Origin: Neoarius graeffei
Lineage: Eukaryota; Chordata; Actinopteri; Siluriformes; Ariidae
DNA: 64,000 nt
Direction: 5' to 3'
NCBI RefSeq assembly: GCF_027579695.1
Contig: NC_083577.1
Span: 43,564,198 to 43,628,197, forward strand
A program made the position numbers and the translations under genes. Every line of letters begins with the position of its first letter. The stretch's first letter is position 1. The notes below the pieces were generated by a model. That model searched no databases. It had not been told where the DNA came from and saw nothing but the letters and a program-made list of their open reading frames with translations. Below, one piece after another: positions 21,197 through 32,846 of the stretch.

Positions 21197-22931
<1,735 letters not shown>

Positions 22932-23119
22932 CTAAAAAAAAAAGAAAAAAAAAGAGAGCATTTTTTTCAGTCCAGCACACAAAGCAGTCATCACAAATCT
23001 GAGATCTTCTCTGCTCTAATTGTAGGCTCCAAATTTTTAATAATCAACTTTATATAAATTATTTTTAAACACAGGCTAGTACCACTGTTTATGAGGAAGA
23101 TTTACTTGGGTATGGACTA
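22932..23119. other. Putative NXPE intron upstream of the first visible exon
   Basis: The polypyrimidine tract and acceptor belong to NXPE exon 1. Beyond it no N-terminal signal-peptide exon is recognised before the Tc1 element begins. Confidence 0.5.
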
Positions 23120-24438
23120 GTGCATCTCAAAAAATTAGAATATTATGAAAAAAAGTTATTTTTTTGATATATGCAAATCAAGAAGGTAAACTTTCATATA
23201 TTCTCTATTCATTACATGTAAATTGAAATATTTCAAGGCTTTTTTGTTTGTTCTGATGATTAAGGCTCATTTATCGATCTGGCATATCACTACAGTGACG
23301 TGACTGCTTTGACGACTCAAGCCAACAAAGTTTTGAGGGAAAAATTACAGTAGTGGTTTCCCATTGGTTTCTACTGGATTATTATAGAGGTTTCCTTGTC
23401 TCGACCATTCACACACATTTAAACCTATTGGCAATTTAGAGTAGCCAATTAATCTAACTGCATGTCTTTGGATGGTGGAGGCCAATCAAGCACAGTGATA
23501 TCATGGTCAGCAAACCATGTGGTACGTAGTAGTTTTGGCACTGTGGGTAGGTGCCAAGTCCTGTTGGAAAAGAAAATTGGCAACTCCATAAAGCTTGCCA
23601 GCAGATGGAAGCATGAAGTGCTCTAAAATTTCCTGGTAGACATTGTGTTGACTTTGGACTTGATAAAACACAGCGGACCAATACCAACAGATGGCACCCC
23701 GAATCATCACAGACTGTGGAAACCACACTGGATTTGCAACACCTTGGATTCTGTGCCTTTCCACTCTTCCTCCAGACTCCAGGACCTTGATTTCCAAATG
23801 CATTGCAAAATTTACTGTCATCTGAAAAGAGGACTTTGGACCACTGAGCAATAGTCCAGTTCTTTCTCTCTTTAGCCTAGGTAAGCTGCTTCTGACTTGA
23901 TATTAGGTAAGTGGCTTGATATTAGGAATGTGACAGTTGTAGTCCCTTTCCTGAAGATGTCTGTGCATGGTGGCTTTTGATGCACTGACATCAGCATCAG
24001 TCCTCTCTTTGTGAAGTTTTCCCCCCAAGTTCTTGAATTGACTTTTCTTTTCAATTTTCTCAAGGCTGCAGTCATCCCTGTTGCTTGTGCACCTTTTCCA
24101 ACCAGCCTTTTCAGCAATGACCTTCTTAGGCTGATGATGGTTGTTTTCTGGACAAGTCACCAGTCTTCCCCATGATTGCGGTTGCATGTACTGAACCAGA
24201 CTGAGAGGTACACTGTAATTTATACTGTTTTACTCAAACTCGAAATGAAATATTCTAATATGTTGAGATGCTGGATTTCTGATTTTCATGAGCTATAAGC
24301 CATAATCATCAAAATCAAAAAGTCTTGAAATATTTCACTTTATGTGTAATGAATTTAGAATATAGGAAAATTTACCGTTTTAATTAAATGATGGAAAAAA
24401 ATGAACATTTTCACAATATTCTCATTTTTGAGATGTGC
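23120..24438 (-). mobile_element. Decayed Tc1/mariner element with a SINE scrap
   Basis: The ends gtgcatctcaaaaaattaga and its near complement (ctcatttttgagatgtgc) are flanked by TA (23118-23119, 24439-24440). Minus-strand transposase remains include the middle catalytic block (FLFQQDLAPTHSAKTTTYH) and LLSESTK-like, KSSFQMTV pieces, all broken. The C-terminal part is replaced at 23395-23476 by a fragment of the common SINE body (gcatgtctttgga). Confidence 0.75.
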
Positions 24439-24905
24439 TAATATATTTTATATGGTTAATGAGAATGTTAGCATTAAAAATCTGTTTTTAAAAAACCCAT
24501 ATATTTCAGAATGCTTTGCTAAATAGCTGTGGTATCTTGGTCATGAAAAATGCAATATGTAAGGCCAGGGTGATGTGCTATGGCCCGTTGCAGTCTTACC
24601 ACCCTGAAGTGCATTATTATTTTTGTATAACAGCATGGAAGGAAGTGCAGAATTCTACTTGTACCACAGTGATTGTAATTTTATTGTATAATACAGTTTA
24701 TACAACACTTACTTCTCGTTCACCAAATTGATTGGTCAAGTAGCATTCCAAGAGCGCTGATATTTAGTATAATGGCACTGCTACATTTCCACCATGCCAA
24801 TCCAGCATATCCCATAATTTCCAGTTGTATTTATTAAATTTTATATCATGCACAGAAGACTAAATTTGTGTCCACAACTTAATGAATATACTAAACTACA
24901 ACATA
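24439..24905. other. Spacer between two Tc1 elements, no gene seen
   Basis: AT-rich. The short ORF at 24516-24731 has no recognisable domain and is probably chance. Confidence 0.5.
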
Positions 24906-26012
24906 CTCCAACCCCAAATCAGAAAAAGTTGGGATGATATGGAAAATGCAAATTAAAAAATGGAAAGCAATTTATTTTAAAATTTACTTTGATTTATAGT
25001 TCATTGCTGACAGTATGAAGCCAAGATACTTCATGTTTTGTCTGGTCAACTTCATTTCATTTGCTAATATACATCCATTCCTGTGTGTCAAGCCTGCAAC
25101 ATGTTACTAAATAAATAAATAAATAAATAGACAGGGACAAATTAGAGCTAGTAATGAGGGAAAACAATTAAATAATAATCTGATTTGAAACAGGTGATGT
25201 CAACAGGTGATTGGAATCATGATTTGGTACAAAAGCAGTGTCCAGGAAAGGCCTGGTCTGTGAGGAGCAAAGGTGGGTAGGGGATCTCCAGTTTGTTAAC
25301 AAACATGGAAGAAAGTTATTGAAATGATCAAATATAATGTTCCTCAAAGAAAAACAGGAAGGTATTTGAATATTTCACTCTGTGTTGCATAATATTAAAT
25401 GATTCAAGGAACCTGGAGGAATGTTGATGTATAAAGGGCAAGGGCACAAGCCCAAGTTGAGCACCCATGATCCCTCATACAGCACTGCATCAAGATCCGT
25501 CATCCCTCTATTGCTGATATAACCACATGCGCTCAGGATTACTCTGCCAAACCTTTGTCAAGCAGTACAATATGGAGTTACATCCACAAATGCCAGTTAA
25601 AACTTTACAGTGCACAAAGGTAGCCTTATGTTTGCTATGTCCAGAAGAACCATCAATTTCTTTGGCCTATGAGGCATCTGGGATGGACCATCACACAGTG
25701 GAAATGTGTATTGTAGTCAGACAAATCAGTATTCCAGGTCAATTTTGGAATAAATGGATGCTGTGTGATCCGGATCAAAGACAAAAAGGACCATCCAGAC
25801 TGTTGCCAGCAACAAGTCCAAAAGCCAGGGTCTGTTATGGTCTGGGGTTTTGTCAGTAGCCTTGGCAAAGGTAACTTATAATTCTTTGAAAGGCAGCATT
25901 AATGCAGAAAACTACATTGAGATTTTGGAAGAGCATGTGCTGCCTTCAAGCCGGCATCTTTTCCAGGGATATTTCAACAAGACAATGCAAAACCACATTC
26001 TGCACACGCAAA
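24906..26012 (+). mobile_element. Degenerate Tc1/mariner transposon, second family
   Basis: The left end caaccccaaatcagaaaaag and the body match a Tc1-type consensus with 'agttggga' direct repeats. Transposase scraps appear on plus in several frames from 25440: WSDKSVFQV (first Asp region), VMVWG, and QDNAKPHSA (second Asp region). The right end is lost. There are many stops, so it is an old copy. Confidence 0.65.
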
Positions 26013-26818
26013 GGCATGACTATGGAAGAAGAGGGTGCCTGTCTCCTCTGTCCCCAAAAGAGAATGTGAGGTCAATTTTTGAGAATGTGTCGAGAGTTGG
26101 TGCATGCGCATTCTGTGCGATGTACTTCCAGGTTTCCGAGTTGTTTGCGATGAGTCTTTTTTCCATGAGTGTTGGCATTAATCACTAATCTTTTTTTATT
26201 TTCTCGACAAATAATTTTCCAGTATCCTTTTTATTTTTTATTGTACTTTCACTTTCGCTTTCCTTTTTCCACATTTAAAAAAAAATTTCAGAAGAATGCC
26301 AAGACCGGAAGCTTTCTGGTTTTTCTCCTCCTGTGTAAAAACCACAAGCAGAGGCCATCCACATCAGATCTGCTTTAACATTAACAGATCCTCAATTAAG
26401 GTACGTGAATCCTTTCATCATGGCACACCTTTGGCTTGTTCAGTGTGCTGAGTGCAGGATGTTAGTCATTCTTCCTCTGTCGCTAGTGATAGCTTTATTT
26501 GTGATAAGTGCAGATTAGTTAGCTCTCTGACGGAGAAGATTGCAGGTTTAGAAGTGTGTATCCAGACTTTAAAGAGGGCTAGTGAGAATGAGAGCAGTGT
26601 AGTTTCTGCAGGGGAAAGTCTGGATGCCCTGGGTGGAGTTAGTAATCCCCCAACTCCGGCATAAGAGCCCTCACAGCGGGGCGAATGGGTGATGATTCGG
26701 CGGCATAAGCATAGAGCCAAAGCTACCGCTGAGGCTCACCCATAGGAGCATCACTCCTCTCTGCTTCACGTGTCAAGCAGTTTTGCCCTCCTCAGTGATA
26801 CACCTGCTGAGAAACCTG

Positions 26819-27273
26819 TGTGAAGGAAATTTAGTGAATGAACATTCCTATTCTCTGTGTTTCTGTGTGTTGAGCTCAAGTGGCCTAGTGTACTGAGAAA
26901 AGTTGTTTTTCCACATGCTGTAATCGCCTTTTTGTGCCCTTGGCTGGTGATGAGCAGGGTGTCTGAGTTCTCCCTAACCATGCATCCACCTGCACATCCC
27001 AGAGCACGCCAGGTGCACGCTTTAACAAAGCTTCATAGAAAGTCTTGAGCCAATCACATGAAGACGCGAGCAGTGAGCGAACAGCTTTAGAGTATAATAG
27101 ATAACAGCCACTAAGACACAACTCGGACTGCGTACTCTCAGCATCACCGGAGGTGGTGTCTTCTTCTCTTCTTCTTCTTTTTTCCTTTCCTGTTTTATAT
27201 GATCTACTATAATAAATAACTGAAAAGACAACTGCTAAGTGTTCTGAAGTGTTTATTAGAAGTTTCCATTACA
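26819..27273 (+). mobile_element. Solo LTR in L2 ORF1
   Basis: Begins TGTGAAGG, ends CCATTACA, flanked by CCTG (26815-26818 and 27274-27277). It contains a TATA-like gagtataatagat near 27090 and AATAAA near 27214, in the order expected for U3-R-U5 on plus. Removing it and one CCTG rejoins the L2 ORF1. The family is not identified; the 4-bp duplication is compatible with several LTR retroelement and endogenous retrovirus groups. Confidence 0.8.
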
Positions 27274-27666
27274 CCTGAAAGAGCTCTGGCTATAGGGGAC
27301 TCTATCATACAGCACGTGAAATTAGCTAGGCCTTTAGGGGCACCAGCAGTTTTATTCAGGTGTATACTGGGAGCCAGGGCGCCGGACATAGTAGGTAAGC
27401 TTAGGGTCCTAGCCAGGCACAGGTTCTCAAAAATAGTTATTCATGTAGGAGCTAATGATATACGCCTTCCCCAGTCTGAGGTTACTAAGAGTAACTTTGT
27501 AGGGATGTTTAAATTAGTGAAGGCGATGTCCAATGCTGTAATATGCTCTGGCCCCATCCCAATGTGATGTGGCGATATACTGGTAGCTTACAGCAAGTTA
27601 TGGTTGCTGAACTGCTGGTTGTCCAGGTGGTGCTCTGAAAACAGTGTGGGCTTTATAGATAATTTG

Positions 27667-29846
27667 TAAGCATGCACCGATACCGATACTGGCATCGGCA
27701 TCGGCCCCGATACTCCACTAATATACTCATACTCATACTTGTCAAATAGTTGCCGATACCATGAACCGATACCAGTGCCGATCCCATGCGCCGATACCAA
27801 TGTTCCCCGCAGCGCTTTTTGTTCCATTCGAGAGAGAAAAAAAAACTGAAGCATTGTTGAGCTCAGGCTTGAGCATAATATGATAGGCTATACCATGCGC
27901 CGATAGTGTTCCGTGAAGCGCCTTTTGCCAGCGTCCGTTCGAGGAAAAAAAAGCCTCTCCCAGGAAAAAAATTGTAAATCTCAAGCATTGAGCGTAGGCT
28001 AATTTCGTCAGAAGACAAAAAAAATTGTTCGACAACAACCCATTTTTCCATGACGAAGATGTGTTTGCGTAGTCATGAAACAGTGCCGTCACAACATCTT
28101 TCCCCAACACTGTCATTTTAAACATCTCTCCACACTCCACTCCCTTTCGCTGCCATACGCAGATAGGCCTACGCTAAGATCCCCAACGTTGTCCTTTTTT
28201 AATGTTGGCTATTCGCCTAGGTAAGGGTTTTGTAGGACAGGCTACTCACTAACAAACAAATGAAAATCGGATTTTTGTATAGGTGAATCCAACCAGCAGA
28301 GTTTTTAAGTACGAGTCCAACCGGGAGAGTTTAAGAGTGAAGAGTGAGAGAGAGAGCTTTAAGAAATGGCTGATTGAGTTTTCCAACTTGTTTCAGTTGA
28401 GGGCAACGCTAAGACCAAGGAAATTGACATCCCATCTACAGGTATGGAGCTCCACGAGCACGGGACGCGATGTTGCGAATGGACAGCAACAGTGTCTGCC
28501 TAACAAGTTCTGCGACTGAACAAGAGCGTGCTCGAGGCATTCAACTCTCCTGCAGCACACAGCAGGATGTGCGCACATGCACATGAGAGGAGGGGGGGGG
28601 GGGCATATTTTAGTCTGCATTACTGGCGATGGAAATTAAATAATACATCGTCGCCAGCCGCCACTGTTATCTTGTGTGCTCTCTGTGATGTTGCGATGGT
28701 CACTGCTCCTCCCTTTCACGCCCTTGTCTTGTTGCTAAATGTAATTGGAGTAGTTTAAGCGCACCACCAGAACAACCCTTAAGTCAACCAAGACCGCAAT
28801 GTTGCGGAAGGCCGATGATAGAGGGGGTAAGTGACCAGCGGAGTGAAATGATCACGCTGCATGTGGTAACTCACTGCTCTCTCCTCCCTTCATCAACAAT
28901 CGGTCTTACATGTTGCAAGAGTGCAAGTCTTTCTTGACTTCGAAAGTTGGACATTGTAATCTAATCCAAATAAATAGCAGCCTTTTTCAGAAATTGCAGC
29001 AGCTAAATATTTAATTCTTTGTGTAGGCTATTTGCAATGAGTGTAGTTTTCTGGGAGTGAATGTTGCGTGACAATCGAGAGAGGTTGCACACGGAAGCGC
29101 AGATAGCCTTGTAGTCCACGTTACACTGCCAGCAGACAGCGCCTCTTCATTTCACGGTAGCGCTTCTTTTGCAACATTATGTAGGCCTAGTAGGCCTAGC
29201 GCAGCAGCGCTTAGGTTTTGCAACATTATTGTAACAATGTTGCAAAAGATAAGCGCTACCGTGAAGAGGCGCTGTCTGGCTGTGTGACATGGACTCAAGG
29301 CTACTCTGCGCTTCTGGAGCAGCGGAGATTGTCAATGTGAACCCGTGTGCATGATCACTCCAGTTAGAAAACAACATTCACGGGAAATAGATAAAGTAGG
29401 CCTATTAAATATTCAAATGCTGCAATTTTTGAAAAAATGTTTTTTTTAACAAACCCTATATCGTAAATGGCCTGCGTGTGTTTATAAATATGTGTTCAAT
29501 TCAAATTCCAAAATTTCCAGAGTGGAGACTTAGCACCACTAGGCTACACCAGCCACCTACGGAGGGCACGCCCGTAGAAGGAGAGACCCAGGCTAAGCCA
29601 ACTCGGGCATCAGGGGTTCGTACATCACACATGACAGAAACGTGAGTTCATAAATATGATTTATTTTTCGTTAATTTTTTTCGCATTGCGGCGGCCCGCG
29701 GGTGTTAGATTATAGATATGTAGGTAGCCTATATTTTAATAACATCAACAGTATCGGTATCGGTAGTACTCGGTATCGGCAAGTACTGAAATGATAGTAC
29801 TCATACTCGTATCGGTTTTCACAAATGTGGTATCGGTGCATCTCTA
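27667..29846. mobile_element. Non-autonomous hAT transposon in L2 ORF1
   Basis: 8-bp target duplication ataatttg (27659-27666 and 29847-29854). The ends are TAAGCATGCACCGATACC and, on the other strand, TAGAGATGCACCGATACC. The subterminal regions are packed with gataccgat/atcggtatc motifs in both orientations, as in hAT transposase-binding regions. The interior (28285-28760) has scraps of open frame but no recognisable transposase domain. Confidence 0.88.
29134..29277. repeat. Inverted repeat with ~45-nt arms inside the hAT
   Basis: The left arm (agacagcgcctcttcat...ttgcaacattat) is complementary, with small differences, to acaatgttgcaaaag...gaggcgctgtct at 29234-29277. The spacer is about 55 nt. 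It may be a small MITE nested in the hAT or a structural motif of it. No target duplication was resolved. Confidence 0.6.
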
Positions 29847-30300
29847 ATAATTTGGACTAATTTTGAGGACACTGCTGGTCTGTTAGGGCGGGACGGTATC
29901 CATCCCACTCGGGAAGGTGCTGCTCTCATTTCTTGCAGCATAGTCTCAGAACAGGCCTAGTTAACTTCTGACAATCCAGAGCCAAGGCCAGGGAGTAGAC
30001 AAACAGGCTAAACAGATGGTCTGCTAGCTGCACAGAGTTGTCACTCAGGGTCCACTACATCTAGACTGTGTCTTTTCTCCGAGCTAAACAACAAAGTAGA
30101 AATACTCAGAGTTTGTTTCAGTAACCTAATCAATAGATAGTTTTCACATGACGTCACAGAGTCGGGGATTCCCTAGTGGCGGCCATCTTGTGGGGCAAGC
30201 TTACCGTACGGGTCACTGAGCACACATTGTAACGCGCGAGTTACATTTATTTATATATTATTTACATTTATAATTACATTATTACTATTTAAAGCTAGCA

Positions 30301-30519
30301 ATGGTGCACACCTGTTGTATTCACGGCTGTCGTAATAGGTAAGATGATGACGTCAAGCAGAGCTTTTATGGAATTCCCACTGTACGGGAGCACGAAGGTG
30401 AGCAAACAAAGAAACTCAGCATACAAAGGAGAAATTTATGGCTTGTGAGAATCAACCGCAAGGATTATCAGCCTTCCAAACACAGCAAAGTCTGCTCTGA
30501 TCATTTTATAAGTGGTACA
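30301..30519 (+). pseudogene. THAP domain exon with one nonsense codon
   Basis: MVHTCCIHGCRNR starts the C2CH finger, a TAA follows at codon 14 (one base from TCA), then DDVKQSFYGIPTV, WLVRINRKDYQPSKHS and the closing ligands VCSDHF. The exon ends at a strong donor (aca|gtaagt, GT at 30520-30521). Apart from the stop the THAP domain is intact. It would recognise the element's termini as part of the transposase complex. Confidence 0.8.
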
Positions 30520-30800
30520 GTAAGTTCTTTAAATAAACAATCAATTGTGTTTAAGTTTGTTTTTGGAAACCAAAACATCGTGGAAACAATCTCTGGAGAA
30601 TGCCTAACTGGAACCGCTGAGTGTACGTTTACATTGTACACTGACATGGTACTGTAATACCACTAATGGATGTAAAATTTGTCTTAAATCAACTCGATAT
30701 TATACACACATATTTACAGTATATGCAGTGTTGAGAGCTCTAAAATTCCAATGTTTACATACCTTGGCTGTAATTAGGACACGACTGTCACTTGTTTTTA

Positions 30801-32405
30801 CAGTGGGACAAAAAAGTATTTAGTCAGTCACCAATTGTACAAGTTCTCCCACTTAAAAAGATGAGAGAGGCCTGTAATTATCATCGGTATACCTCAACTA
30901 TGAGAGACAAAATGAGAAAAAAAATCCAGAAAATCACATTGTCTGTCTGATTTTTAAAGAATTTATTTGCAAATTATGGTGAAAAATAAGTATTTGGTCA
31001 ATAACAAAAGTTCATCTCAATACTTTGTTATATACCCTTTGTTGGCAATGACAGAGGTCAAACGTTTTCTGTAAGTCTTCACAAGGTTTTCACACACTGT
31101 TGCTGGTATTTTGACCCATTCCTCCATGCAGATCTCCTCTAGAGCAGTGATGTTTTGGCGCTGTCGCTGGGCAACACGGACTTTCAACTCCCTCCAAAGA
31201 TTTTCTATGGGGTTGAGATCTGGAGACTGGCTAGGCCACTCCAGGAACTTGAAATGCTTCTTACGAAGCCACTCCTTCGTTGCCCAGGCAGTGTGTTTGG
31301 GATCATTGTCATGCTGAAAGACCCAGCCACGTTTCATCTTCAATGCCCTTGCTGATGGAAGGAGGTTTTCACTCAAAATCTCACGATACATGGCCCCATT
31401 CATTCTTTCCTTTACACAGATCAGTCGTCCTGGTCCCTTTGCAGAAAAACAGCCCCAAAGCATGATGTTTCCACCCCCATGCTTCACAGTAGGTATGGTG
31501 CTCTTTGGATGCAACTCAGCATTCTTTCTCCTCCAAACACGACAAGTTGAGTTTTTACCAAAAAGTTCTATTTTGATTTCATCTGACCATATGACATTCT
31601 CCCAATCCTCTTCTGGATCATCCAAATGCTCTCTAGCAAACTTCAGATGGGCCTGGACATGCACTGGCTTAAGCAGGGGGACACGTCTGGCACTGCAGGA
31701 TTTGAGTCGCTGGCGGCATAGTGTGTTACTGATGGTAGCCTTTGTTACTTTGGTCCCAGCTCTCTGCAGGTCATTCACTAGGTCCCCCCGTGTGGTTCTG
31801 GGATTTTTGCTCACCGTTCTTGTGATCATTTTGACCCCACGGGGTGAGATCTTGTGTGGAGCCCCAGATCGAGGGAGATTATCAGTGGTCTTGTATGTCT
31901 TCCATTTGCTAATAATTGCTCCCACAGTTGATTTCTTCACACCAAGCCTCTTACCTATTGCAGATTCAGTCTTCCCAGCCTGGTGCAGGTCTACAATTGT
32001 GTTTCTGGTGTCCTTTGACAGCTCTTTAGTCTTGGCCATAGTGGAGTTTGGAGTGTGACTGTTTGAGGTTGTGGACAGGTGTCTTTTATACCGATAACGA
32101 GTTCAAACAGGTGCCATTAATACAGGTAACGAGTGGAGGACAGAGGAGCCTCTTAAAGAAGTTGTTACAGGTCTGTGAGAGCCAGAAATCTTGCTTTTTT
32201 GTAGGTGACCAAATACTTATTTTACCAAGGAATTTACCAATTAATTCATTAAAAATCCTACAATGTGATTTCCTGGATTCTTTCCCCCCATTCTGTCTCT
32301 CATAGTTGAAGTGTACCTATGATGAAAATTACAGGCCTCTCTCATCTTTTTAAGTGGGAGAACTTGCACAATTGGTGGCTGACTAAATACTTTTTTGCCC
32401 CACTG
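30801..32405 (-). mobile_element. Complete Tc1 transposon with IR/DR ends
   Basis: The ends are cagtgggacaaaaaagta and, on the other strand, cagtggggcaaaaaagta, with TA on each side (30799-30800, 32406-32407). Each terminal repeat is about 210 bp and contains two direct repeats (aaaaaagtatttagtca and aaataagtatttggtca), the IR/DR arrangement of Tc1 elements. It encloses a full-length transposase frame. A truncated relative lies at 39238-39693. Confidence 0.95.
31017..32039 (-). CDS. Tc1 transposase, DD34E, full-length open frame
   Basis: 340 codons, the usual length for the family. The N-terminal paired-like helix-turn-helix region ([20 protein letters not shown] ... [19 protein letters not shown]) and the second HTH precede the catalytic domain. 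Catalytic residues: Asp in [10 protein letters not shown], Asp in [11 protein letters not shown], Glu in [10 protein letters not shown], with 34 residues between the last two. A GRPR-like AT-hook position is not obvious. No stop or frameshift is present, so this is the most plausibly functional protein in the window; activity is not shown. Confidence 0.93.
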   Translation of the reverse strand: MAKTKELSKDTRNTIVDLHQAGKTESAIGKRLGVKKSTVGAIISKWKTYKTTDNLPRSGAPHKISPRGVKMITRTVSKNPRTTRGDLVNDLQRAGTKVTKATISNTLCRQRLKSCSARRVPLLKPVHVQAHLKFAREHLDDPEEDWENVIWSDEIKIELFGKNSTCRVWRRKNAELHPKSTIPTVKHGGGNIMLWGCFSAKGPGRLICVKERMNGAMYREILSENLLPSARALKMKRGWVFQHDNDPKHTAWATKEWLRKKHFKFLEWPSQSPDLNPIENLWRELKVRVAQRQRQNITALEEICMEEWVKIPATVCENLVKTYRKRLTSVIANKGYITKY

Positions 32406-32406
32406 T

Positions 32407-32693
32407 ATATGGTGGATTTCACGGACCCAGCCACAGACAAAATAATTGTATGGCTCCAGCGACTTGTATGCTTTGAGGTCGTCAAGTGTGTAGGCACTTT
32501 TACTATTCACGAAATAGTTCACAATATCAGGGTACGATATGGATGGCAGCCCTGCATAGTCACTTGAAAATGCATCTTTGTCCACTTCATAGGGGTCAAT
32601 TCCCCCAATCAAGGCCAGTTTGGCTGCATACCGTTGTCGTGAGATGTTGTCCAATGTATCTATATACTTCCGTTTGCTTGATTTTGCCGACAT
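32407..32693 (-). pseudogene. N-terminus of YqaJ-associated transposon protein, truncated by Tc1
   Basis: Starts MSAKSSKRKYIDTLDN, then RQRYAAKLALIGGIDPYEV and SYPDIVNYFVNSKSAYTLDD, the conserved start of fish proteins that usually continue into a SWIM-type zinc finger and a YqaJ-like nuclease. The Tc1 insertion cuts it after about 95 residues; the 150-codon frame runs on only into Tc1 terminal repeat. The family name rests on recognition of this N-terminal block and should be confirmed. Confidence 0.6.
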
Positions 32694-32846
32694 TGATCTT
32701 TATTTTAGAAAACTGACTATATAACTTCATAAATTTTGTCCGAGATAACGTAGCCGGTAATGGCAATGGTCCATTTTGTTTGCCCCACAAGATGGTGGCT
32801 GGGGGGCGTTCCCCGGAATGCTGTGATGTCAGTGAAAACTATCTAT

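Larger units (their letters stand above)
26420..29960 (+). pseudogene. L2/CR1 ORF1 with SGNH esterase domain, split twice
   Basis: The N-terminal part has two CxxC pairs (CAEC, CDKC) and a predicted coiled coil (LVSSLTEKIAGLEVCIQTLK). After the solo LTR comes an SGNH-hydrolase: block I GDSI, block III GANDI. After the hAT comes the final DGIHPT block with the catalytic His. Esterase-bearing ORF1 proteins are known from CR1/L2-group LINEs of fish, where the role is unclear (possibly membrane or RNP interactions). Frameshifts and a stop after SGPIPM also disable it. Confidence 0.78.
30135..32844. mobile_element. THAP + YqaJ-type DNA transposon (ISL2EU/PHIS-like), internally deleted
   Basis: Terminal inverted repeats of about 65 bp start AGATAGTTTTCAC on both strands and include gcc(a)ccatcttgtggggcaa. 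The flanks are AT (30133-30134 and 32845-32846). The left part encodes a THAP exon on plus, and the right part the start of a second protein on minus whose relatives carry a YqaJ-type nuclease domain. This two-ORF architecture with 2-bp duplication fits the ISL2EU/PHIS group. The catalytic transposase and nuclease domains are deleted. A Tc1 (30801-32405) sits inside. Confidence 0.68.

Noticed and set aside
27680-27800. Short spaced cgatacc/gatac repeats as a CRISPR-like array
   Set aside because: Spacing is irregular, motifs occur in both orientations, and they sit at a hAT terminus; this is vertebrate DNA.
31390-32058. 222-codon plus-strand frame
   Set aside because: It is the antisense of the intact Tc1 transposase and has no domain of its own.
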